Below, piece by piece: positions 24,700-33,290 of a stretch of DNA of 64,000 nt. Made by a program: the position numbers and the translations under genes. The notes under the pieces are model-generated. The model was given only the letters and a program-made list of their open reading frames with translations, was not told the origin of the DNA and made no database searches. The DNA is from Myxococcales bacterium 68-20 (GTDB lineage Bacteria; Myxococcota_A; Polyangia; Polyangiales; Polyangiaceae): NCBI GenBank assembly GCA_001899635.1, contig MKVQ01000040.1, positions 127,915 through 191,914 of the forward strand, read 5' to 3'. Every line of letters starts with the position of its first letter. Position 1 is the first letter of the stretch.

Positions 24700-25350
24700 T
24701 CATCGGCGGCTCGTGAGCACGCTCGCGATCTCGTCGACACTCGCAAAGACCTCGCGTGGCGAGCTCGTCATGAGCGCATCGAGCCGGGTGAAGCCCCACG
24801 AGACGGCGCCGAACGGGATGCCGATCTTCGCAGCGGCCTCGGCGTCACGCAGCTCGTCCCCGATGCAGAGCGCTTCGTGTGAGCGCACCTTCGCCGCGTT
24901 CAGGACCTCCCGGAAGCGTGGTGCCTTGCCGAAGAGGGATGCCCCGCACGCGTAGCGTTCCACGCGCGCTGCTGCTTCCGGGCCGAGCACGCGCCGCACG
25001 TTCGCCTCCGTGTTCGAGCTGACGATCGCGATGCGCACGCCTCCGGCATGAACGCGATCCAGCATGGGCGCGATGCCGGGGAACAGGTGCAGCCGGTCGA
25101 CGTCCTCGCTTGCGAGGCGTCGCATGTGGCGTGCGACGAGCGGCAACTTCCACCACGGAATGCCGAGGTGGTCGATGATCTCCCGACCGCGGAGGCCCCG
25201 CAGCATCTCGACCTCCGACTCGCTCTCGACTCTCCGGAAGCCGAAACGACCGGCGACATCGTTGAGGACGCTGGCGAACCAGGGGAACGTGTCCGCGAGC
25301 GTGCCGTCGAAGTCGAAGATGGCGAGCTTGTACGTCAATGCAGCGTCCAT
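24700..25350 (-). CDS. HAD-family hydrolase (phosphoglycolate phosphatase-like)
   Basis: 216 aa. HAD motifs in order: DFDGTLADT (nucleophile Asp, residues 11-19), IVSSNTE (motif II Ser), FGKAPRF (motif III Lys) and CIGDELRDAEAA (motif IV acidic pair). The helical cap between motif I and II (residues 20-100) is of the C1 type, as in phosphoglycolate phosphatase and PpaX. ATG 25350 is chosen as it precedes motif I by 10 residues; upstream in-frame sequence to 25572 lacks conserved character. The substrate is likely a small phosphate ester. Confidence 0.9.
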   Translation of the reverse strand: MDAALTYKLAIFDFDGTLADTFPWFASVLNDVAGRFGFRRVESESEVEMLRGLRGREIIDHLGIPWWKLPLVARHMRRLASEDVDRLHLFPGIAPMLDRVHAGGVRIAIVSSNTEANVRRVLGPEAAARVERYACGASLFGKAPRFREVLNAAKVRSHEALCIGDELRDAEAAAKIGIPFGAVSWGFTRLDALMTSSPREVFASVDEIASVLTSRR

Positions 25351-25726
25351 TCTCGAGACGGCCCTTCGCTCGGGAAGGTCGGTGTCGGGTGGGAATCGCT
25401 TCAAGCTGTGCTCCTGCTGGAAGACCGGTCCCAAAGATCGGTTGAGTCGACCGAGCCCCCATACCACCAGTGAGCTCCTCACGGACGGGATCCATCGAGC
25501 GAAGCATGGAGCGACCGCGTCACGCCGAGTAACCCTGGTCGTGAGCGGGGCGAGGTGCACTGCGGGGATCACCGGGACGAGGCGCTGGAGATCGAGAAGG
25601 AAATCGCGTCCCTACTCTGAAATGAATGCCGCAGGCACCGCATCGAGGGCGGCCACGCGTCCGAACGGCAGTGAAGAGCCTGCCCGACAGCAACTCGCTT
25701 GGGTATCGTTGGAGGCCATTCGCCGC
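25351..25726. other. Intergenic region, possible gene remnant
   Basis: 376 bp between divergent genes. One plus-strand frame ending at the TGA 25618-25620 reads GEVHCGDHRDEALEIEKEIA, which looks protein-like, but it has no start codon nearby. It may be a degraded gene end or chance. No clear promoter was placed. Confidence 0.3.
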
Positions 25727-27319
25727 ATGCTTCGCTCTCCCGGCCGCCCGCTGCTCGCGTTTCTCGTTCCGATCCTCGCGTCCGCCGCGTGCTGGGCTCC
25801 GACGGAGATCGTCCTCCACATCGAGACCGATCTTCCCTGTGAGCAAGTGACCTCGAGCTCGGTCGCCATCGTCGTGGCCGGCTCCTCGAGCGAGCTTGCG
25901 ACGGCGACTCCATCGGCTGCGTCGAGCGCGTGCACCTCGAAGGGCGCGCTGGCCGACGTGGGCTCGCTCGTCATCGTCCCTTCGGAGGACCGCTCCGCTC
26001 GGATCTCCGTGAAGGCCGTCGTCGGTGTCGAGCGGCCGACCGATGCGTGTCTGGGCGGCGAGACGGAGGGATGCATCGTGGCGCGCCGCTCCGTGAGCTT
26101 CCTCGAGCATCGATCCTTGAGGCTCGCGCTGCGCCTCGACCGAGCGTGCCTGGGCGTCGCGTGCGGTGTGGACGAGACATGCGACCGTGGCAGATGCGTT
26201 CCGCTCGACACGTGTACGGGCGAAGGCTGTGATGGCGCTCTCCCGACCGGTGATGGAGGGAGCGGGGAGCCGTTGGTCTGCGCCCAGGGGCGGGCCGACT
26301 GCGACGGTGACATGCGGAACGGCTGCGAGGCGGACCTCGGGAGCCCGGAGCACTGCGGATCATGCGGCCACGACTGCGGAGGGAGCGCGTGCACGGCGGG
26401 GAGGTGCGCGCCGCGAACGCTCGTCGGTGGCCTCGACAATCCGCGAGGCATCGCGATCGTCGCCGGCGACGTGTACGTGGGGCTCGACCTCGCCCAAGGA
26501 GCGGTGCTGCGGTGCCCGCTCGCGGGATGCACTACGCCGGACGTCGTATCGAAGGGGCACTCCCACCCGTACGCGTTGGCCAGCGAGGGGAGCTCGCTCT
26601 ACTTTGGCGACGAGCAGCAGGGGGTCTTCCAGTGCACTGCGCCCGGGTGCAAGGACGTGACGAAGGTGTGCAACGAGGGCCCGCAGTCGATCGTCGTGAA
26701 CGGCGGCGACGTCATCGTGGCCTCGTATGCGAACGCCTACGTGGGGCGCTGCACCCCGGGGGTGCTCAACCCGTCCTACTTTGCGCTGCCGAACGGCGAG
26801 CCGACGGTCGTTGCGCGCAGCAAGGACGCGGTCTTCTTCGGCGAGGCTCCGACGAGTGCCGAGCGGGCCGGCGGCATCGATAGCTGTCTGCTCCCTGCCG
26901 GTTGCGGCACGAGGCCGCGACCGCCGATGTTGACGCTGAGCCCGGGCAAGGGGGCTGCCAATCAGCCGACCTCGCTCGCGGTCGACGACGCCTTCGTCTA
27001 CTGGACGGAGTCCGCTTCCGGGAACGTCATGCGCGTCGACAAAGCCCTGACGGGACAACCGGTGGCGATCGCCCCGGGCGTCCGGACCCGGTCCGTCGTG
27101 CTCGATGCCGAGCACGTGTACTGGATCGATCAGGGGGCGAGCGATGCGGACGGATCGATCCATCGGGCGAACAAGGACGGCACGAGCCACGTCATGCTCG
27201 CGCAGCAGGAGCGCGCGCCCTCGCAGCTCGCACTCGGGCCCGACACCGACAAGGTGAGGCGGATCTTCTGGACGTCTCGCGTCTCGCCGGGCGGCGAGGT
27301 GCGCTTCATCTCGCGCTGA
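25727..27319 (+). CDS. Cys-rich surface lipoprotein with beta-propeller
   Basis: 530 aa. A lipoprotein signal peptide (LLAFLVPILASAAC, lipid-modified Cys at 22) indicates export and anchoring. Residues about 135-225 are Cys-rich and include CGVDETCDRGRC, GRADCDGDMRNGCEADLG and HCGSCGHDC, the same motif family as the lipoprotein at 47658. The rest is a beta-propeller with repeated NPRGIAIVAGDVYVGLD, LAVDDAFVYWTES and VVLDAEHVYWIDQ blades. GGAGG lies 11 nt before ATG 25727. Such proteins are abundant in Myxococcota, with unknown ligands. It is transcribed toward the SDR gene. Confidence 0.85.
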   Translation: MLRSPGRPLLAFLVPILASAACWAPTEIVLHIETDLPCEQVTSSSVAIVVAGSSSELATATPSAASSACTSKGALADVGSLVIVPSEDRSARISVKAVVGVERPTDACLGGETEGCIVARRSVSFLEHRSLRLALRLDRACLGVACGVDETCDRGRCVPLDTCTGEGCDGALPTGDGGSGEPLVCAQGRADCDGDMRNGCEADLGSPEHCGSCGHDCGGSACTAGRCAPRTLVGGLDNPRGIAIVAGDVYVGLDLAQGAVLRCPLAGCTTPDVVSKGHSHPYALASEGSSLYFGDEQQGVFQCTAPGCKDVTKVCNEGPQSIVVNGGDVIVASYANAYVGRCTPGVLNPSYFALPNGEPTVVARSKDAVFFGEAPTSAERAGGIDSCLLPAGCGTRPRPPMLTLSPGKGAANQPTSLAVDDAFVYWTESASGNVMRVDKALTGQPVAIAPGVRTRSVVLDAEHVYWIDQGASDADGSIHRANKDGTSHVMLAQQERAPSQLALGPDTDKVRRIFWTSRVSPGGEVRFISR

Positions 27320-27348
27320 GCGAAGCGAGGGTCGACGGCCGATGTGGG

Positions 27349-28167
27349 TTACGTCCGACCGCGGCCGCGGCCGACGAGCTTCGTGAGGCGCCGCGTGAGG
27401 CTCCTCGGGATGAGCCGGCCCGCGCTCGTCAGTGCCTTGTACTGGAGGCCCGGAATGCTGATGACGTTCCCGGTCTCGAGGTCCGCGAGGGAGGTGCGGA
27501 TGACCTCGTCGACGTCCAGCCACATGAAGTCCGGGATGGTGCTCATCTCGATGCCCGCACGCTGGTGGAATTCGGTCCGGACGAATCCGGGGCACAGCGC
27601 CTGGATCCGCACCCCGGTGCCGACCAGCCCGTTCGCGAGTCCCTCCGAGAACGAGACTACGTAGGCCTTGCTCGCCGAGTAGGTCGACCCGCGCCCGGAA
27701 AGGAGCCCTGCGACGCTCGCGACGTTGATGACGCTACCACTGCCCGCGGCGATCATTGCGGGCAGCGCGGCGCGCGTGAGCTGCATGACGGCGGTCACGT
27801 TCACGTCGAGCTGCGCTTGCAGCACCGCCGGATCCGCGGTCCAGAACTCGCCCGAGGTGCCGAAGCCCGCATTGTTGACGAGGAGCTCGACCCCCTTCTC
27901 GAGACGACGACAGACCGCGCTCCGCCCCTCTTCGGTGGCGAGATCGACGGCCAGGATCTCCGATTCGGTGCCGTGACGAGAGCGCAGCTCGTCGGCCAGC
28001 GCCTGCAGTCGCTCCCGGTTTCGCGCGACGAGCACCAGATCGTATCCCCGCGCAGCGAAGGCCCTCGCGAAGCCGTCGCCGAGACCGGCGGTTGGACCCG
28101 TGACGAGCGCGACGGGGCGGGCGGCGCGGTCGGTGCTCCTCGACCGATCCTCGGGCGATGACGTCAT
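27349..28167 (-). CDS. Short-chain dehydrogenase/reductase
   Basis: 272 aa from ATG 28167 (GTG 28176 would add three). A classical [11 protein letters not shown] cofactor loop, acidic position in [14 protein letters not shown], catalytic Ser in [12 protein letters not shown] and YSASK (Tyr-x3-Lys). Basic VARNR after beta-2 favours NADP(H). It is related to DltE/YqjQ-type oxidoreductases. A desaturase gene lies 31 bp upstream on the same strand, so the pair may act together in fatty-acid or lipid metabolism; this is inference from position. Confidence 0.93.
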   Translation of the reverse strand: MTSSPEDRSRSTDRAARPVALVTGPTAGLGDGFARAFAARGYDLVLVARNRERLQALADELRSRHGTESEILAVDLATEEGRSAVCRRLEKGVELLVNNAGFGTSGEFWTADPAVLQAQLDVNVTAVMQLTRAALPAMIAAGSGSVINVASVAGLLSGRGSTYSASKAYVVSFSEGLANGLVGTGVRIQALCPGFVRTEFHQRAGIEMSTIPDFMWLDVDEVIRTSLADLETGNVISIPGLQYKALTSAGRLIPRSLTRRLTKLVGRGRGRT

Positions 28168-28197
28168 GGCCGACACGATAGCCGAACGATGACCGCC

Positions 28198-29388
28198 CTA
28201 CGCGACTCCTTCGGCGATGACACCGAGATCGACACGCTCCGTCCGGCGCGCACGAGCGTCCTCCGCCGGCTCGGTCGGCGCGCGCTTCATCGACGCCGAT
28301 CCCACGGCGATCGCCAGCATCTTCTTCACGCGCGTGAGCACGCTCTCCTGTACGTACGGGATCCCGTACTTCGCGCAGAGCGCTTTCACCTTCGGCTGCA
28401 CCTCGCGGTAACGGAGCAGCGGGAGGTCCGGCCAGATGTGGTGCTCGATCTGGTAGTTGAGCCAGAGATGCGCGAGGTCGACGGCGTCGCCGCCGACGGC
28501 ATAGTTTGCCGAGCCGATGACCTGGCGGACCATCGCCTCGCCGCGCGATTGTGCTGGTGACATGAACCGGTAGAGATCCTCACCGCTGTGGTTCGGTCCG
28601 ACGACCAAGAACGTGTGGAGGTTCGTCAGCGCCTCGGCGCCGACCGAGTTCGCGAGGGCGCTCGCGACGGCCCACGGGCCGAGCGGCAGGAAGGCGAGCG
28701 GGAGCAGACCGAACTCGAGAGCGGTATAGGGGAGATAGCAACGGAGCCAGAGCTCCCGCGTGTGCGTTTGCGGCGGCGATGCCGGCGCATCGGTCTTCGC
28801 GCGGCGCTTGTCGAGGCGGCCGAGCCACGCGCGTAGCGTGTTGGGGGCGTAGTAGACCGGGCGCCACGACAGCGCGAGGAGCCCCATCGCGCCGTACTTG
28901 GCGGCCTTCGGCACCTTGGCGCCGCGCAAGGACTCCGTGTTGCGTTCCAGCAGGTCGGGATCGCGTTCTTCACCCGTGTGGCTGTGGTGGAGCACGTTGT
29001 GCTCGTAGATCCACGCCTCCGGGATCATCCAGTCCGGCCAGTCGATGAAGCGGCGTGCTCCTCGCGCGAAGACCTTGCTCGTCCAGCGCGCGGGGACGTT
29101 CGGGACCTTGTCGTAACCGCGATGGCCGATGTGATGCATGAGCAGCCAGCGCGTCGAGCGACCGAACGACAGCGACGCCATGCTCAGGGGATTCGGGGCG
29201 ATCCATGCGGTCGTCAGCCCGAGCGCGGTCGCGGCCCAGCCGAGCCGCTCGATCTTCCGGAGGTGAGCGAGGTCCGCTTCACCGAGCGATGCGTCGATCT
29301 CGCGACGCAGCACCTTCAGCTCGGCGAAGAAGCCTTCGAAGTCGATTGCATCGGGGTCGAACGGTGTGGGTGATGCCGCGTTCTGCAC
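28198..29388 (-). CDS. Fatty acid (acyl-lipid) desaturase
   Basis: 396 aa from GTG 29388. The three histidine boxes that bind the di-iron centre are visible: HHIGHRGYD, HNVLHHSHTGEERD and YQIEHHIWPDL. The QxxHH third box is typical of acyl-lipid or front-end desaturases. Hydrophobic stretches near 60-85 and 240-275 would anchor it in the inner membrane. No cytochrome b5 domain is present, so ferredoxin or another donor is needed. The SDR gene follows on the same strand. Confidence 0.93.
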   Translation of the reverse strand: MQNAASPTPFDPDAIDFEGFFAELKVLRREIDASLGEADLAHLRKIERLGWAATALGLTTAWIAPNPLSMASLSFGRSTRWLLMHHIGHRGYDKVPNVPARWTSKVFARGARRFIDWPDWMIPEAWIYEHNVLHHSHTGEERDPDLLERNTESLRGAKVPKAAKYGAMGLLALSWRPVYYAPNTLRAWLGRLDKRRAKTDAPASPPQTHTRELWLRCYLPYTALEFGLLPLAFLPLGPWAVASALANSVGAEALTNLHTFLVVGPNHSGEDLYRFMSPAQSRGEAMVRQVIGSANYAVGGDAVDLAHLWLNYQIEHHIWPDLPLLRYREVQPKVKALCAKYGIPYVQESVLTRVKKMLAIAVGSASMKRAPTEPAEDARARRTERVDLGVIAEGVA

Positions 29389-29498
29389 GAGGAGCGCGCG
29401 ACCCTATCACCTCTGCGGGCGGTTGGCCGCGAGCTCGGCCGTGGGCCGTGCCGCCCGCCCCACGCTCGTGGAGGCGTGGAGCGGGCGCACGTGACGGA

Positions 29499-31139
29499 TC
29501 ACTTGTCGAGATCGACGACCAGGATCTTTCCGTTCTTCAGGCGGACCTCGATGCCGTCGATGGATCCTTCGAACGCCGTGTCGCTCGAGGAGGTGGAGAA
29601 GCTCACGTACTTCACCTTCTTCGTGCGGTAGTCGCGCGCGCCGGTGACGCCGGTCGGCGTGACGGGGCCCGCCTGCATGTCGGCGAGCGTGAAGTAGTTG
29701 CTTCCGGACGGCTGGTCGCCGGCTTCCGTGTTCGACTTGCGGAAGTCCCAGAACTGGAGCTGATTCGCGCCCGCTGCCGTCGAGAAGGCGTTCCAGGTGT
29801 CGACCGGCGCATTCGGGGTCTTCGCCCAGGCGAGCTGCGCGTGGAGACGCCTGCCGTACCAGGACGCGTCGTCGTTGTCGTCGTCAGCGACCGTGTAGAT
29901 GATCGCCATGAAGTCGCGGTCCGCCGCCTTCTTCTTGCTGTGGACGCGGAGCGAGTCGAGATCGGCGATGGTGAACTCGCCGAGGTGGTCGCGCACACCC
30001 TTCCAGATCTCGGTCTTCGGGGTGTCGAGCGCGTCGGCGAACGTCAGGTAGAACTCGAGCTTCTCGTTCGTCTCCGCGTTCTTGGTGAAGGTCCACGAGG
30101 TCCCGGCGCCGCCCCAGGCGCCCGCGGTCGTGGTCGTGCCGTAAGTGGAGCCGTTGCCGGGCGCGTCGACCGCGAGCAGCTTGCTCTGGCTGAGCGCCAC
30201 CCGGCGGAACTTCGCGTCGCCCGCGAGATCGATCGACACGCCCTTGCCGTTCTTCAGCACGACCTCGATGCCGTCGATCGAACCGTCGAAGCTCGCGGCG
30301 CTCGAGTCGCTCGAGAACGAGATGTACCGGACCTGCTCGGTGCGGTAGTCGCGCGCGCCGGTGACGCCGGTAGGCGTGACCGCGCCCTTCTGCATGTCCT
30401 CGAGGCTGAAGTAGTTGTTCGACGGCTGCTCGCCGGCGTCGATGTTCGACTTGCGGAAGTCCCAGAAGCGGAGTGCGTTCGTGCCCGTCGCGGTCGAGAA
30501 CGTGTTCCACGTCGATGCCGGCGCGTTGAGCGAGTCCGCCCACTCGAGGCTCGCGTGGAGCCGGCGGGCGTACCAGCTGGCGTCGTTCTCGGTGGGCGTC
30601 GTGTGCGGCACCGTGTAGACGACCATCATGAAGTCGCGCGAGGCTGCGTCGTTTCGGCGGCTATGCAGCTTGATCGAAGCGATGTCGGCGACGGTCACCT
30701 TGCCGAGATGTGCGGAGATTTCGGCGAGACCAGCGGCCTTGTCCTTCGCGTCATCCGCAGTGAATGGCAGATAGAATTCGAACTTCTCGTCCGCGGCGCC
30801 TGTGAGCGGCTTCTGGAAACGCCACGAGGTCCCTGCGCCGCCGTAGGCGTTCTTGTCCGACGCGAATCCGAACGAGGAAGGGCCATTGGGCGCCTCCTTC
30901 GCGATCACGTCTTCGACCGCGAGGGTAATCTTCTTGATCGGATCGTCTTTGGGCGCGTCGGGCGTGGCGTCCTTGGGAACGCTGCTGTCGACCGGCTCAC
31001 TGTCCTTGCGCGGCCCACCGTCGTTCTCCGGCCCAGCGTCCGGATTCGGCGCGATGTCGATCGCGTCATCGCCACACGCTGCGATGCCGAGAATCGTTGC
31101 GGCCGCAAGAAGCGAAGTCACCTTCCACGTCATGCGCAT
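29499..31139 (-). CDS. Lipoprotein with two homologous ~210-aa repeats
   Basis: 546 aa. ATG 31139 is chosen because AGGGG lies 8 nt upstream; the signal peptide TSLLAAATILGIAAC ends in a lipobox with Cys at about 21. An Asp/Pro-rich linker follows, then two copies of one domain. Both contain GGAGTSW, SWYxRRLHAxLxWA, WNxFSTAxG, FWDFRKSN, TPTGVTGARDYRT and GSIDGIEVxLKNG. The repeats look like beta-sandwich domains. I cannot name the family. Internal duplication is plain from sequence. The gene stands alone, with a probable promoter at 31190-31218. Confidence 0.82.
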   Translation of the reverse strand: MRMTWKVTSLLAAATILGIAACGDDAIDIAPNPDAGPENDGGPRKDSEPVDSSVPKDATPDAPKDDPIKKITLAVEDVIAKEAPNGPSSFGFASDKNAYGGAGTSWRFQKPLTGAADEKFEFYLPFTADDAKDKAAGLAEISAHLGKVTVADIASIKLHSRRNDAASRDFMMVVYTVPHTTPTENDASWYARRLHASLEWADSLNAPASTWNTFSTATGTNALRFWDFRKSNIDAGEQPSNNYFSLEDMQKGAVTPTGVTGARDYRTEQVRYISFSSDSSAASFDGSIDGIEVVLKNGKGVSIDLAGDAKFRRVALSQSKLLAVDAPGNGSTYGTTTTAGAWGGAGTSWTFTKNAETNEKLEFYLTFADALDTPKTEIWKGVRDHLGEFTIADLDSLRVHSKKKAADRDFMAIIYTVADDDNDDASWYGRRLHAQLAWAKTPNAPVDTWNAFSTAAGANQLQFWDFRKSNTEAGDQPSGSNYFTLADMQAGPVTPTGVTGARDYRTKKVKYVSFSTSSSDTAFEGSIDGIEVRLKNGKILVVDLDK

Positions 31140-31189
31140 ATCAAGCACCCCTTTTGATGAATTTGCGCAAAGCACGCAATTCGACATCT

Positions 31190-31218
31190 GAACTAGATGG
31201 CATATGGGGCGGGGTCAA
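31190..31218 (-). promoter_or_regulatory. Candidate sigma70-type promoter of the duplicated lipoprotein gene
   Basis: On the minus strand TTGACC (31218-31213) is followed after 17 bp by TAGTTC (31195-31190), about 50 bp upstream of the start codon. A CATCT/AGATG inverted repeat overlaps the -10 region. The -35 is strong and the -10 weak. Confidence 0.4.
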
Positions 31219-31321
31219 GGATCGTTAGCGTCTGTGAAACGAGCGCTGCGACGGCGCTCGTCGCAGGGCTGTGCCGGAATGTGCCTCGTTCGGACAGCAA
31301 TGTCAGACCTGCGCTCGTGAG

Positions 31322-31416
31322 GATGAACGCGTTCGCGTGGCGTCTCCGCGAGCGAGGCAGGTATTTGCTTCGTCAGCCGAGCGGCTGTCATGAGCGAATC
31401 ATTGATGAAATCGGCG
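31322..31416 (+). repeat. Structured ~95-nt repeat, copy 1
   Basis: Begins GATGAACGCGTTCGC and ends near TGATGAAATCGGCGG. It contains a palindrome GAACGCGTTC, a hairpin CAGCCG-AG-CGGCTG (31374-31387), and ATCATTGAT. Copy 2 lies 142 bp downstream, with the hairpin stem changed at a pair but still complementary. No coding frame is shared. Confidence 0.75.
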
Positions 31417-31463
31417 GAGACTGCCCCGCCGGGCGACGCTCGAGTGAGCTGCGGTGCTCGAGA

Positions 31464-31559
31464 GATGAACGCGTTCGCTCGGTGTCGTCTCCGAGAGCGA
31501 CGGTGCGTCGCTTCGTCACCCGAACGGGTGTCGCGGGCGAATCAGTGATGAAAGCCGCC
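31464..31559 (+). repeat. Structured ~95-nt repeat, copy 2
   Basis: Aligns with copy 1 over its whole length. The hairpin is CACCCG-AA-CGGGTG (31517-31530), so the third pair is C-G where copy 1 has G-C. The flanking GAACGCGTTC and ATCAnTGAT palindromes are kept. Confidence 0.75.
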
Positions 31560-31644
31560 GGGCGCACGCATGTAGCGGCAGGTGCACGATCCGAAGGAGC
31601 CGCACGCGGCTCACGCCGAGCGCGCTGGAGCGAGCGCCGCAGTC

Positions 31645-31678
31645 GCACCACTGCGGGTAGTCGGGGCGCGAGCCCCAA
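31645..31678 (+). repeat. Dispersed GC-hairpin repeat, copy D
   Basis: GCACCACTGCGGGTAGTCGG continuing GGCGCGAGCCCCAA, with a GGGGC/GCCCC stem. Same family as copies A, B and C. It lies 69 bp before the next start codon. Confidence 0.6.
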
Positions 31679-31746
31679 GGCCCTGCCCCCACTCGTCCAG
31701 CCGCACCAAGCAGCTCCCTCCCTCCGCCCAGACTCGAGGACGCCGA

Positions 31747-32424
31747 ATGACGTCGATGCTCTCTCCGTCCCTCAACCCCATGTGCTTCTTCGCGCTCCGC
31801 GCGATTGCCTCGCTCCACGCGCCCGAAGGCCAGGCGGAGATGAGGAAGTACCGGACCGCGCTTCGCTCCACGCTCGAGGCTGCCGGCATCGACATGGGGC
31901 ACGTGCTGCCTCAGGCTTGCGCGTCGTTCGCAGGCACGAAGCAGCACGCGCTCATCGTCTGGTACGATGTTGCGTGTGATGCGCTGCGCCTCTTCGCGCC
32001 GCCGGTCGACCTGCTCGACGAGACGACGGAGAGCGCTCTCCTCCTGCTCGACGGAACCGTCGCGACCGACCTCGATGCGCTCCCGATCGAAGACGTCGAC
32101 GCCGTCGCGCGGATGATGGCGCTCATGGGCGTCGGCGCGGAGGACGCCGGCGAGCTCCGTGCGCACTTCGTCGCTCCGCATCTGCATCGCTACGACGAGG
32201 AGTTCACGCCGCCGTCCGTCGCGGAGCTCGAGGGCCTGTGGAAGCGCATCTTCCCGCACTACATCGGCGGCACGAGCGCGCCCCCGATCGCGCTCGACGT
32301 GTGGATTGCGCGTGCGTACGCGTTCGGTGTCGCTCACGTCGAGCGCCCCGCGCTGGTCGATGTAGGGCCGCACGCAACGGCGCGCGGACGTGCGGGCGGT
32401 CCGCAGGCCGGCCGCTCGCGCTGA
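31747..32424 (+). CDS. Hypothetical soluble protein
   Basis: 225 aa from ATG 31747, preceded by GAGGA. No signal peptide. It begins with a helical, His/Met-containing segment (NPMCFFALRAIASLHAPEG, KYRTALRSTLEAAGIDMGHV), then ALIVWYDVACDALRLFAPP and an acidic stretch. WKRIFPHYIGGTSAPP is the most distinctive motif. The composition and length are of a folded cytosolic protein, but I do not recognise the family. Two structured repeats and one dispersed repeat lie upstream. It converges on the FKBP gene. Confidence 0.6.
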   Translation: MTSMLSPSLNPMCFFALRAIASLHAPEGQAEMRKYRTALRSTLEAAGIDMGHVLPQACASFAGTKQHALIVWYDVACDALRLFAPPVDLLDETTESALLLLDGTVATDLDALPIEDVDAVARMMALMGVGAEDAGELRAHFVAPHLHRYDEEFTPPSVAELEGLWKRIFPHYIGGTSAPPIALDVWIARAYAFGVAHVERPALVDVGPHATARGRAGGPQAGRSR

Positions 32425-32460
32425 GGGAGGCGGATCGAGCCCGCTCGCCGCTGGCCGGGA

Positions 32461-32955
32461 TCAGTCGGCGTCGGTGAGCTCGGTCAGCTCGAGCTCCTCG
32501 GTCGGTGACTTCGGCACCGGCGGAGGCGGCGGGCGAATGGCGAGCACCTTGACTCGGAACTCGAGGTCCTTGTCCGCGAGCGGGTGCACGGCCTTGGCCG
32601 TGACGGTGTCGGCGTCGACCGACACGACGTTCAAGACGAGCGGGGCGCCCTGCGGGCTCTTTGCCTCGAACCGGCCGCCGACCTCGAGCTTCGCGTCGGA
32701 CGGGAACGAGGCGCGCGGGATCGTCATGGCCGGCTGAGCGCTCGCGGCGCCGAAGGCCTCAGCAGCCGGGATGATGCCCTTCTTCTCGTCGCCGACGCTC
32801 ATGGACACGAGGCGTGCCTCGAGGGCGTCGAGGATCTGTCCGGCGCCGTGTTTGTATTCGACGGGACCGGTCTTGCTCGAGGACTCGATGATCTCGCCTC
32901 CGCTCACGCGGAGCTCACAGTCGATGCGGACGAAGTGGCCAGCGCTCACCTTCAT
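32461..32955 (-). CDS. SlyD-like FKBP-type peptidyl-prolyl isomerase
   Basis: 164 aa from ATG 32955, which has AAGGT upstream; longer in-frame starts give no family residues. The FKBP/SlyD pattern VRIDCELRVSGGEIIESS, PVEYKHGAGQILDALE and LVSMSVGDEKKGIIPAAEAFG is clear, with the inserted-in-flap chaperone region around 70-125. The C-terminal tail is Pro-rich then acidic, unlike the His-rich metal-binding tail of Escherichia coli SlyD. It acts as a cytosolic prolyl isomerase/chaperone. It is divergent from the SET-domain gene. Confidence 0.85.
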   Translation of the reverse strand: MKVSAGHFVRIDCELRVSGGEIIESSSKTGPVEYKHGAGQILDALEARLVSMSVGDEKKGIIPAAEAFGAASAQPAMTIPRASFPSDAKLEVGGRFEAKSPQGAPLVLNVVSVDADTVTAKAVHPLADKDLEFRVKVLAIRPPPPPVPKSPTEELELTELTDAD

Positions 32956-33290
32956 GGCATCGACCTTACGTGTCGTGGGCCCGGTTGCAATGATCAAGCG
33001 CTACCGGCTGATGCGCGCTCGCCATCCAGTGTCGGCATGGGGCGCACGCCTCTGGCAGGATGACCGACCCGACACGAGCCCAGGACCGGGGAAGCTCGGT
33101 CGTTCATCGCGCACGTCGATGGCCAAGGCGGGCTCGGGCCTCTGAAATCCCGTCGGGCGGACCCCGCGCTGCCCCGAGGCCTGGGTCCCCGACGACCCGG
33201 GGCGACCCGGCGTTTCGGCCCGAAGTCGCCGTCGCAGGAAAGAGGCGCTTGCCAGGAGTCCGTCTATCGGCCTAAGCGCGCAGGCACAGA
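32956..33290. other. Intergenic region, divergent
   Basis: 335 bp between the FKBP and SET genes. GC-rich, with CGACCCGGGGCGACCCGG short repeats near 33199-33216 but no convincing frame, hairpin terminator or promoter that I can support. Confidence 0.35.

Noticed and set aside
29205-31157. 650-codon plus-strand frame over the duplicated lipoprotein
   Set aside because: Its apparent internal repeats only mirror the duplication in the real minus-strand gene.
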